DNA from: an uncultured Pseudomonadota bacterium
GTDB taxonomy: Bacteria > Myxococcota_A > UBA796 > SXON01
NCBI GenBank assembly: GCA_903875225.1
Contig: CAIQVJ010000108.1
Location: 235,196-299,195 of the forward strand
Direction of reading: 5' to 3'
DNA length: 64,000 nucleotides
The first letter of the stretch is position 1, and every line of letters starts with the position of its first letter. The position numbers and the translations under genes were made by a program. This document shows positions 57,540 to 64,000 of this stretch, piece by piece. Below the pieces are notes generated by a model. The model ran no database searches, was not told the DNA's origin, and saw only the letters and a list, made by a program, of their open reading frames with translations.

Positions 57540-59620
57540 TCCTGCTCGCCGGGCTGCTCGGCTGCACGGGACCCGACGCGGATGCCCGCGGGCCCTGCAA
57601 CGACGTGAACGATGCGCTCGGCATCACGGTGTGCTTGCACTCCGTACCGGATGAGCCGATCTGGGACGTGATCAGCGGCCCCGCAGAGACCGACGACGTC
57701 GTCCGCCTGGCGTCCTACATGACCCCGGCGGCCGACGACGCCCCGCTGCCCACGCTGTTTGTCAACCAGAACATCTTCCCCCTGCACTACGACATGCTCA
57801 CGCAGGCGTTCCCGGATCTGTACGCCGGGCTCACCTGGGAGGAGTACGGCACGATGGTGACGGACGGGGCAAACCGCACCTACTTCGCCGGGGACATCAG
57901 CCAACGCACGGATACGGACGGGAGCACCTGGTACAGCTTCATCGTCTGGGAGAAGCCGGCAGACGAGAGCACCACCCCCTCGCTGGAGCAGGTGACCGAG
58001 ACATGGCTGGCGCTGAGCCAGAAATTCCACCTCGCCAACCTCGTGTACGTGCCCTACACCGAGACCCAGGAGGCCAACGCCGCCACCTGGGCGGGCGCCC
58101 CGTTCCAGATCCGCAACGTGGACAGCGACGTGAGCTACGAGCCCTACACCGAGGCGACCGGGTACGGCACCGTGCGGCTCTACACCCTCGACGAGCTGGA
58201 CGCCGCGACGGTGGCGGGCGACTACGGGTACCAGGACATCCTGGTGCTGGACGAAGCCCCGATGGATCTCGAGCGTGTGGTCGCCGGCGTGGTCACCGGA
58301 ACGCGGCAGGGCGCGCTCTCGCACATCAACGTGCGCAGCGCGGCTCGCGGCACGCCGAACTGCTTCATCGCCGACCCGCTCACCAGCCTCGCGGCCTGGG
58401 AGGGCCAGCTGGTGCGGTTCACCTGTGGGGCCGACGACTACTCGATCAGCGCGGCGACGCAGGAGGACGCCCAGGCGTGGTGGGACTCGATCCGACCGGA
58501 CCCCGTCGCGATTCCCGTGCCCGACCTCACGTGGGATGCGCTCTCGCCCCTGCTCGAGCTGCCCACGGACACCGCCGATCAACGCGCGCTGAACCTGAGC
58601 CGCTACGGCTCGAAGGGAGCCAACCTCGCCACGCTGTACCAGCGGATCCCGGCGCAATACCAGCTCGACGGTTTCCTGCTCCCCTTCTCGTACTACGACG
58701 CATTCATGCGCACCCACGGCTGGATGGTGGATCTCGGGTCGGGCGAGGTGCAAGCCACCTTCCAGGACACGCTCGACGCCTGGCTGGCAGACACCGACTT
58801 CCGCACGGATGCCGCGGTGCGCCGGGAGGCGCTCGACGCGCTCAGGACGGCGATCATGGCCTCGGATGTCGACGCAGACGCGATCGCGAAGGTCGTCGCC
58901 GAGGCTCGCCTCGTGCAGGGAGACGACAGCGTGATGCTGCGCTTGCGGTCAAGCTCGAACGCCGAGGACGCGCTCGAGTTCTCGGGAGCCGGGCTGTACA
59001 CGAGCGAGTCCGGCTGCGTGGCCGACGAGGTGGACGGAGACGACGGCGGCCCCTCCCGCTGCGACCCCGACAAGGACACCGAGCGCACGGTCAGCGCCGC
59101 GCTCACCACCGTCTGGGCATCACTGTGGACCATGGAGGCCTTCGACGAGCGCGACTGGTACGGCGTCGACCACTCGATGACAGCGATGGGCGTGCTCGTC
59201 TACACCCGCGTGGACGACGAGCAGGCCAACGCAGTCGCGTTCACCGGCAACCCGTCCGCGGTGGACGACCGCTACCTGATCGAGGCCCAGATCGGCGAAT
59301 ACGACGTGGTCTCCGCCCCCGCCGGGGTCTATCCCGAGACCACCCTCGTCACCGTCACCGACGGCACGGTCACCCGGATCCTGCGGGTGGACACGTCCAG
59401 TGAGTGTGGGCCGGGCGAGTGGGTGCTCGACGAGGCGCAGGTCACCGAGCTCTCCGAGCTCTTGTCCGACATCCAGGACACGTTCCCCCTGGACGTCACG
59501 GCCCCGGACGGCCAGACCATCCTCCTCGACACCGAGTGGAAGGTTAAGGCCGATGGACAGCTGATCATCAAGCAGGTCCGCCCCTTCCTGCGCAACGACA
59601 CCGCGCTCGTCGGCGGGTAG
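57536..59620 (+). CDS. Lipoprotein with PPDK-type ATP-binding and phosphohistidine domains
   Basis: 694 residues. A very short lipoprotein signal (MILLAGLLGCTGPD) puts it outside the cytoplasm. Residues about 240-295 look like a phosphohistidine swivelling domain: GVVTGTRQGALSHINVRSAA, with His263 in LSHINVRS, as in plant glucan water dikinases. Residues about 345-690 are a PEP-synthase/PPDK-type ATP-binding domain: LSRYGSKGANLATLYQ (Lys360), VMLRLRSSSNAEDALEFSGA (Arg471), VWASLWTMEAFDERDW, AVAFTGNP, and TEWKVKADGQLIIKQVRPF (Glu667 and the K/Q-V-R-P end). The catalytic set is complete. There is no PEP/pyruvate barrel. Residues 20-235 are not recognised. Substrate unknown. Confidence 0.8.
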   Translation: MILLAGLLGCTGPDADARGPCNDVNDALGITVCLHSVPDEPIWDVISGPAETDDVVRLASYMTPAADDAPLPTLFVNQNIFPLHYDMLTQAFPDLYAGLTWEEYGTMVTDGANRTYFAGDISQRTDTDGSTWYSFIVWEKPADESTTPSLEQVTETWLALSQKFHLANLVYVPYTETQEANAATWAGAPFQIRNVDSDVSYEPYTEATGYGTVRLYTLDELDAATVAGDYGYQDILVLDEAPMDLERVVAGVVTGTRQGALSHINVRSAARGTPNCFIADPLTSLAAWEGQLVRFTCGADDYSISAATQEDAQAWWDSIRPDPVAIPVPDLTWDALSPLLELPTDTADQRALNLSRYGSKGANLATLYQRIPAQYQLDGFLLPFSYYDAFMRTHGWMVDLGSGEVQATFQDTLDAWLADTDFRTDAAVRREALDALRTAIMASDVDADAIAKVVAEARLVQGDDSVMLRLRSSSNAEDALEFSGAGLYTSESGCVADEVDGDDGGPSRCDPDKDTERTVSAALTTVWASLWTMEAFDERDWYGVDHSMTAMGVLVYTRVDDEQANAVAFTGNPSAVDDRYLIEAQIGEYDVVSAPAGVYPETTLVTVTDGTVTRILRVDTSSECGPGEWVLDEAQVTELSELLSDIQDTFPLDVTAPDGQTILLDTEWKVKADGQLIIKQVRPFLRNDTALVGG

Positions 59621-60040
59621 TCACCGCGACGCGACAGTCGCCTCACTGGTCGGGGAGACCATCATGCTCGCCGAGTTCCACACGGCGAGGTCGAGGCAGG
59701 CGCCGCGCATCTCGTGGACGGCGCGAGCCAACTCACCGCACTCCGCGCGGTCGCCGCACTCGAGGGAGGCCTCGACCCGGGCGCTGGCCTGCCGGTACCG
59801 GAGGTCCTGCACCGCGTTGGGCACGGTGCAGGCGAGCATCACGTCGCCGCGCTCGTCGGAGAAGAGGGCGCTGGTGAGGGTCTCGTCGAAGTGGCGCTGC
59901 TGGTTGGCGCGCGCGAACCACTCGATCTCGCCCTGCTGGGCAGGGAGCTGGGTGGCGGTGGTCGGGTCTGCGAGCTCGGCGCGGTAGGCGTCCTGCCAGG
60001 TTTCTGCGGGGCCGAGTGCGAGTGCGAGGAGGAGCATCAT
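59621..60040 (-). CDS. Small exported protein of unknown function
   Basis: 139 residues from ATG 60040 (GGAGGA upstream), opening MMLLLALALGPAETW, a minimal signal peptide. The mature part is helical and acidic with a Cys set (VMLACTVPNAVQDL, SLECGDRAECGELARAVHEM, RGACLDLAVW). It is convergent with the dikinase-like gene, their stops adjacent. The longer frame to 60130 adds residues without a ribosome site. Confidence 0.6.
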   Translation of the reverse strand: MMLLLALALGPAETWQDAYRAELADPTTATQLPAQQGEIEWFARANQQRHFDETLTSALFSDERGDVMLACTVPNAVQDLRYRQASARVEASLECGDRAECGELARAVHEMRGACLDLAVWNSASMMVSPTSEATVASR

Positions 60041-60263
60041 GGGGTACCTCGTTGCCCGGGGGTTTGTCGGGCGGACACAATGAAGTAAAGCAATCGCCGT
60101 GCCAAGGTCACCGAACTCCAGAACATCCATATTATCGGCGTTTATCCGTCATCGCTCGTCAAGCAGCGCCCGGCATTCGAACGAATGTTCGCGCGTCCTC
60201 CTGAATGAGTATTCGCCAATCAAGGGAACGCAGAGACACCGTGCGAGGCCCCAGCGGCGTCGG

Positions 60264-60767
60264 TCAGCCCGCGCTCAGTGCCCGAACAGCGGCCGGGTCG
60301 TCCGGAACCGCCAGGTCGTCCAGCACGCGGTTGCGCGCCGCAGCCCCACAGCTCGCGCACCGGTACAGGATGTCCAGGCTCCCCGACCCGGGCTCCAGCC
60401 GAAGCGGGACCAGGAGTCCTCCGCAGGTGGCGGCCCTGTCGCCGGGAACGACGTCCACATGTCGGGAGTGCAGGCACCATGGGCAGTGATCCCGCGGGCG
60501 CTTCCCTCCCAGGGGCACGTCGCGCCCGCACTGGACGCAGGTGAACGCCTCGTCCCGGGCGATCGGGTTGGTGCGCACCTGGGCCTGATCGGCGCGGTCG
60601 AGCACCATGCGCACGAGCTTCTTGCCCGGCACCCCGCTCTCCACGGCGAGGCCACGCTGCTCCGCGCGCAGCACCCACGCGCGGCGCAGCTCCGGGTCGG
60701 CGTCGATCCGCGCGCCGAGCTGCTTGATGTCGCCCCGGGACTTCGGGCTCTCGCTGGGCACGCTCAC
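60264..60767 (-). CDS. RNHCP-domain protein
   Basis: 167 residues. The C-terminal 85 residues match the RNHCP zinc-ribbon-like domain: FTCVQCGRDVPLGGKRPRDH, then CPWCLHSRHVDVVPGDRAAT and LYRCASCGAAARNRVLDD; two CxxC pairs plus the central HCPxC. The usual Arg-Asn-His-Cys-Pro reads RDHCPWC here. The N-terminal half is helical and charged (GDIKQLGARIDADPELRRAW, KKLVRMVLDRADQAQ). The GTG at 60767 overlaps the glgA stop (GTGA), so it is co-translated with glycogen synthase. Domain function is unknown; metal binding is likely. Confidence 0.8.
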   Translation of the reverse strand: MSVPSESPKSRGDIKQLGARIDADPELRRAWVLRAEQRGLAVESGVPGKKLVRMVLDRADQAQVRTNPIARDEAFTCVQCGRDVPLGGKRPRDHCPWCLHSRHVDVVPGDRAATCGGLLVPLRLEPGSGSLDILYRCASCGAAARNRVLDDLAVPDDPAAVRALSAG

Positions 60768-62233
60768 GCCCTCCGCCCGAGAACCTCGCCATACACGCGC
60801 TCGTAGGCGGAGGCGCTCCGCGTCCACGACCAGTCCTGCCGCATTCCGCGCTGCTGGATGGCCTTCCACGCATCCGGAAACCGCCACCACGTGAGCAGCG
60901 CCCAACCGATCGCCTCCCCGAACGCCTCCGCGCTGTACTGCCGGAACGCCCAGCCGGTCCCGCGGTCGCGGGCGGGGTCCACGGTCTCCACGGTGTCGGC
61001 CAGCCCGCCCGTGGCATGCACCACCGGCACCGCGCCGTAGCGCAGGGAGTAGAGCTGGTTCAGGCCGCACGGTTCGAAGCGGGAGGGCATCAGGAACAGG
61101 TCGGCCGCCGCCTCCATGCGGTGGGCGAGGGCCTCGTTGAACCCGATCCACCCGCGCGCCCGGCTCGGGTTGGCCCATTCCATCTCGCGCATCTGCTGCT
61201 CGAGCGCCTTGTTGCCGCTGCCGAGCAGCACGAGCTGCAGATCCTGCTGCATGAGCCACGGGAGCACCTGCATCACCATGTCGACGCCCTTCTGGGGGTC
61301 GAGGCGGGCGATGAGGGCCAGCAGGGGCACATCCCGCTCCGGCAGGCCCAGCTCACGCTGCAGCGCCCGCTTGCACACGAGCTTGCCGGAGAGGTCGTCG
61401 GCGCTGTAGGTCTGCGCGAGGTGCACGTCGGTCCCCGGGTCCCAGTCGTCGCCGATCCCGTTCACGATGCCGATCAGGTCCCGACCCCGGCTCGAGAACA
61501 CCCCCCCGAGGCCAAAACCGAGCTCCCCGCACACCTCGCGGGCATACGTCGGCGAGACGGCGACCAGCTTGTCGGAGAGCACCACCCCGGTCTTGAGCAG
61601 GTTGAGCTGTCCATCCATGTCCAGGTGGGGCCACCAGCGGGTGGAGACGTCCAGGCCGGCGAATTTGTGCGCCGCGAAGTTGCCCTGGTGGCCGGCGTTG
61701 TGGATGCCGAGCACCGTGCCCGCTCGCTGGAAACGCCCGGCGGGGCGGTAGAGCGCCTCCAGGTAGAGCGGGACCAGCGCCGTGTGCCAGTCATTGACGT
61801 GGAACACGACCTCTTCGCCGAGCGGTTCGGGACCGTTGGTCCCCGCGAACAGGGGGACGAGCGCCGCGGCCTCGATGCCCGCGCGGGAGAGCAGCGCAAA
61901 GCGGAACAGGTTGTCCCCGTAGGCGCCGCTGCTGTCCCCATAGATGCCGGACCTGCGGAAGCTCGGGTGGTCGACGAACAGGTGATGGCATGGATTGCCG
62001 TCGATCGCTGCCGCTGCGTGGAAGAAGCCGACCTCGTGGAGCTGGCCGAACAGGTGGATCCGTGCGCGGACACCAGTGTCCCAGGCGTCCGGGTAGTCCC
62101 GGTAACGAGGGCTCACCGTGATCACCCGGTGCCCGAGGGCGGCCAGCGCGCGGGGGAGCGCGCCGCACACATCGCCGAGCCCACCTGTCTTGGACCACGG
62201 GGCGACCTCGGCTGCAACGAATGCGATGTTCAC
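60764..62233 (-). CDS. glgA: Glycogen synthase (ADP-glucose type)
   Basis: GT5 starch/glycogen synthase, 489 residues. IAFVAAEVAPWSKTGGLGDV with the ADP-glucose KTGG motif, HVNDWHTALVPLYLEALY, GIHNAGHQGNFAAH, LKTGVVLSDKLVAVSPTYAR, GIVNGIGDDWDPGTD, LIARLDPQKGVDMVMQVLP, and the catalytic Glu region FLMPSRFEPCGLNQLYSLRY with GAVPVVHATGGLADTV. ATG 62233 is the standard start. The RNHCP gene overlaps its end. A dikinase-like lipoprotein that resembles glucan water dikinase in part lies 1.1 kb away, but on the other strand. Confidence 0.96.
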   Translation of the reverse strand: MNIAFVAAEVAPWSKTGGLGDVCGALPRALAALGHRVITVSPRYRDYPDAWDTGVRARIHLFGQLHEVGFFHAAAAIDGNPCHHLFVDHPSFRRSGIYGDSSGAYGDNLFRFALLSRAGIEAAALVPLFAGTNGPEPLGEEVVFHVNDWHTALVPLYLEALYRPAGRFQRAGTVLGIHNAGHQGNFAAHKFAGLDVSTRWWPHLDMDGQLNLLKTGVVLSDKLVAVSPTYAREVCGELGFGLGGVFSSRGRDLIGIVNGIGDDWDPGTDVHLAQTYSADDLSGKLVCKRALQRELGLPERDVPLLALIARLDPQKGVDMVMQVLPWLMQQDLQLVLLGSGNKALEQQMREMEWANPSRARGWIGFNEALAHRMEAAADLFLMPSRFEPCGLNQLYSLRYGAVPVVHATGGLADTVETVDPARDRGTGWAFRQYSAEAFGEAIGWALLTWWRFPDAWKAIQQRGMRQDWSWTRSASAYERVYGEVLGRRA

Positions 62234-62241
62234 GTGGTGCT

Positions 62242-62304
62242 CACTCCGCGCCCACCCTATCCGCGGGACCCGGGGCGCGCTTTCGGGAGGCGCAGCGCGG
62301 AGTG
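62242..62304. terminator. Long inverted repeat upstream of glgA
   Basis: CACTCCGCGC (62242-62251) and GCGCGGAGTG (62295-62304) form a 10-bp perfect inverted repeat with 43 bases between, which can fold internally. It lies between the stop of the VWA-like lipoprotein gene and the glgA start, both reverse. It may end that transcript or bind a regulator; no T-tract is visible. Confidence 0.35.
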
Positions 62305-62309
62305 CCCTG

Positions 62310-63812
62310 TCACTCGCAGGCTGTGGCCGCCACGTACCTGACCTGCACCTCGGCCCCCAGGGAGAATTCGGTGGGGTCGAACACCAGCTCGTTCCTCGCC
62401 GAGTCGAGCGTCCACCCGTCGTGCGGCACGCCCCCCACAGTCACTGCAATCGTCGAGGCGACCGGCACCTGGCTCAACGGAAACCGGACGGCCTCGGTGC
62501 CCCCCGGCAGTTGCGCGAACGTCTGGAATGCGGGCACCCAGTCCGCCGCGCAGACGTCCTCGGTGGCGCCGGACGTGTCGGCAGCGACGGCGAGGTAGTC
62601 GTCGGCGCGGGTGCCGCAACTGCCGGTCGTGGGCACCAGGGCGCTCACCCGCACGTCCCCGACGGCGCCGGCCTGAAGGCTCGCCAGATCGGCAGCGAGA
62701 TCCGCGCCGCTCGGCCCGAGCGCCACCACCACGACCTCGAGATCGGCGTCCGCGCGGCGAAAGCCCTCGAGACACCCCGAGGGCCCGCTGTCTGCCACCA
62801 CGGCCAGCGCGAGCCCGAGCAGATCGTCGTCCCAGGGCCCGGAAGCCGCAGCGAACCCACGCGCGAGCACCGTGCTGGCGCGCAGGGCCGTGTCGAGCCG
62901 GGTCGCATACGGCGGGGCCCCCGGGCAATCCGACGCGCTCGACACCGAGGTGAGCTGGAAATCGACGTTCTCGTTGCGCAGCGCGTCCACGTAGGCCTCG
63001 GCGGCCCCAGCGATTCGCGAGGCGTAGGGCCCGATCGTCGACCCGTCCACCACGAACACGATGTCCGTCGGATCGGTCGGAAGGAAGAGGAACGACTCGG
63101 ACACCCCCTCCCCCTCGTACCCGAGCGCGCTCACCTGGGCGCTCGCGGATCCGGACGGATCGTTCGTCGTCAGCACGAAGACACCCTGCGAGGTCCCTCC
63201 GACCTCGGGCGTGAACGCGTACCGGACCTCGCCCTCCTCACCCGGCGCGAGTGAGGGGGGCCAGTCCAGGACGTCGAACATGCTCGCCGCCGAGTACACG
63301 TCGGAGATCTCGAGGGTTCGCGAGCCGACGTTCGCGACGCGCATCGCCCCTTCTCCCGAGCACCCGAGCACCACGGCCGGGGTCCCAGGCTCGCCCAGAT
63401 CGAGCACGGGAGCCCTCCCAAGACCGGCGAGTCGAACCACCGCGTCCGCGGGAGCGACCAGCAGCTGTGCATCCGCCTCCTCATCCCCCTGTGGCGCGAA
63501 CCGCACCGTCACGCGGAGGTCCGTACCAGGCGCCAGCTCCGCGATCTCGGGGACCAGCACCTCGAACCCGGGGTCGCCGACCGGGTCGCCCTGACCGCTC
63601 ACGTACACGGTCGTCTCGCCGAGGTTGTGGATCGTGAACTCCAGCTCTGCGACGGTCCCGAACTCCACCTCCCCGAAGTCGAGCTCCAGTGGCGTGACCG
63701 CGAGGCGCTCCTCGCCGCCCGCGCCACCGGTGTCCACCGGCGGCAGGGAGCCAAGCGGGTGGCAACCGAGTGCCACGGCGCAGAGCAACGGCGTTTGGAC
63801 CAGGGCCCTCAT
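62310..63812 (-). CDS. ASH-domain / VWA-like lipoprotein
   Basis: 500 residues. ATG 63812 opens MRALVQTPLLCAVALGCHPL, a lipoprotein signal. Residues about 30-200 look like two ASPM-SPD-2-Hydin (choice-of-anchor D type) beta domains: LDFGEVEFGTVAELEFTIHN, LRVTVRFAPQGDEEADAQLL, then MRVANVGSRTLEISDVY and EGEVRYAFTPEVGGTSQGVF. From about 260, DIVFVVDGSTIGPYAS begins a VWA-like domain, but the metal site reads DGSTIG in place of DxSxS. LEVVVVALGPSG and LVPTTGSCGTRADDYL follow. The C-terminus has a beta motif shared with the VWA lipoprotein at 4419-5462 (TIAVTVGGVPHDG, VRYVAA). Likely surface-exposed. Confidence 0.75.
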   Translation of the reverse strand: MRALVQTPLLCAVALGCHPLGSLPPVDTGGAGGEERLAVTPLELDFGEVEFGTVAELEFTIHNLGETTVYVSGQGDPVGDPGFEVLVPEIAELAPGTDLRVTVRFAPQGDEEADAQLLVAPADAVVRLAGLGRAPVLDLGEPGTPAVVLGCSGEGAMRVANVGSRTLEISDVYSAASMFDVLDWPPSLAPGEEGEVRYAFTPEVGGTSQGVFVLTTNDPSGSASAQVSALGYEGEGVSESFLFLPTDPTDIVFVVDGSTIGPYASRIAGAAEAYVDALRNENVDFQLTSVSSASDCPGAPPYATRLDTALRASTVLARGFAAASGPWDDDLLGLALAVVADSGPSGCLEGFRRADADLEVVVVALGPSGADLAADLASLQAGAVGDVRVSALVPTTGSCGTRADDYLAVAADTSGATEDVCAADWVPAFQTFAQLPGGTEAVRFPLSQVPVASTIAVTVGGVPHDGWTLDSARNELVFDPTEFSLGAEVQVRYVAATACE

Positions 63813-63928
63813 GTCGCCAGTGTACCAGCGATCGGCCGTGCTGGTCGGACCGGGTCGGGCCGCTAAACAGGATCGCTGCTCAACGTAGCGGTTCGAGGCC
63901 GTCGTTGTCCGAGATCGACTCTCGAGCG

Positions 63929-63967
63929 TCGAGTCTCGATCGGCGAATCTCGACCTTCGAGACTCGA
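63929..63967. promoter_or_regulatory. Inverted repeat in the terminal gap
   Basis: TCGAGTCTCGA (63929-63939) and TCGAGACTCGA (63957-63967) are 11-bp inverted arms 17 bases apart, inside a longer stretch of TCGA/CTCG-rich sequence from about 63910 to 63995. It lies 117 bases upstream of the lipoprotein start at 63812. The end of the window cuts the context. Confidence 0.4.
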
Positions 63968-64000
63968 TAGTCGATCTCGACACTCGTATCTGCGACTTCA

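Noticed and set aside
60041..60263. A small gene or tRNA in the AT-richer gap
   Set aside because: No tRNA cloverleaf or TTCGA arm fits, and the short open frames have no ribosome site. An ATTCG/CGAAT hairpin at about 60176 is too short to call.

Overview
The window is GC-rich, dense chromosomal DNA with no mobile element, phage, tRNA, rRNA or CRISPR that I could find. It looks like a member of the Myxococcota or a close deltaproteobacterial relative. The direct reasons are two secreted proteins with MYXO-CTERM-type tails (Cys, hydrophobic stretch, Arg cluster), many lipoproteins, several von Willebrand factor A (VWA) proteins, a eukaryotic-type Ser/Thr kinase beside a PEGA-like envelope protein, and a full Gram-negative envelope toolkit (kdsB, lptA-like, ompH, lpxD, fabZ, LolA-like, batC/D/E-like).

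Layout. 1-6100: rpsI with a good terminator, then kdsB-pyrG-lptA-like, and three reverse-strand lipoproteins. 6186-9493: reverse-strand batC-batD-batE-like operon without its usual VWA members. 9696-14280: a secreted VWA protein and a membrane protein, then ompH(skp)-lpxD-fabZ. 14352-16109: an exported protein, a cyclic-nucleotide-binding protein and two small forward genes. 16110-20228: a LuxE-like activating enzyme with a FabH-like synthase, divergent from a nucleotide-cyclase-domain protein and a class III aminotransferase. 20203-26327: GbsR/MarR regulator, probable outer-membrane barrel, FtsX/MacB-type ABC transporter (ATPase plus two permeases) and a LolA-like periplasmic protein, all reverse and tightly packed. 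26382-29946: lipoprotein, Ser/Thr kinase, PEGA-like protein. 30069-33108: Rieske ferredoxin, DUF255 thioredoxin-fold protein, Cys-rich lipoprotein. 33277-39153: rpmB, a membrane protein, an aspartoacylase-like hydrolase and an exported TldD/TldE-like pair. 39244-45504: membrane pyrophosphatase hppA, holA, rpsT, scpA-scpB and a possible phosphodiester glycosidase. 45542-55355: a nine-gene reverse operon, ftsH-folP-cdaA-cdaR-glmM-pdxJ-nnrD-two membrane proteins, in which every junction is a start/stop overlap. 55563-59620: a MYXO-CTERM gene, a broken copy, an intact copy, and a lipoprotein with a complete pyruvate-phosphate-dikinase-type ATP-binding domain preceded by a phosphohistidine domain. 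59621-63812: a small exported protein, an RNHCP-domain gene coupled to glgA, and an ASH/VWA-like lipoprotein.

The most unusual item is the dikinase-like lipoprotein at 57536-59620, which overlaps a surface-anchored MYXO-CTERM gene. Next are the exported TldD/TldE pair and the LuxE/FabH pair. A GC-rich repeat of about 52 bp occurs in three intergenic spots. No gene-free stretch exceeds about 250 bases. The larger gaps are 408-610 (terminator), 9494-9695 (divergent leader region), 33109-33276 and 41332-41508 (nothing clear), 42789-43036 (two candidate promoters), 55356-55562 (dispersed repeat), 60041-60263 (AT-richer, nothing firm) and 63813-64000 (inverted repeat).
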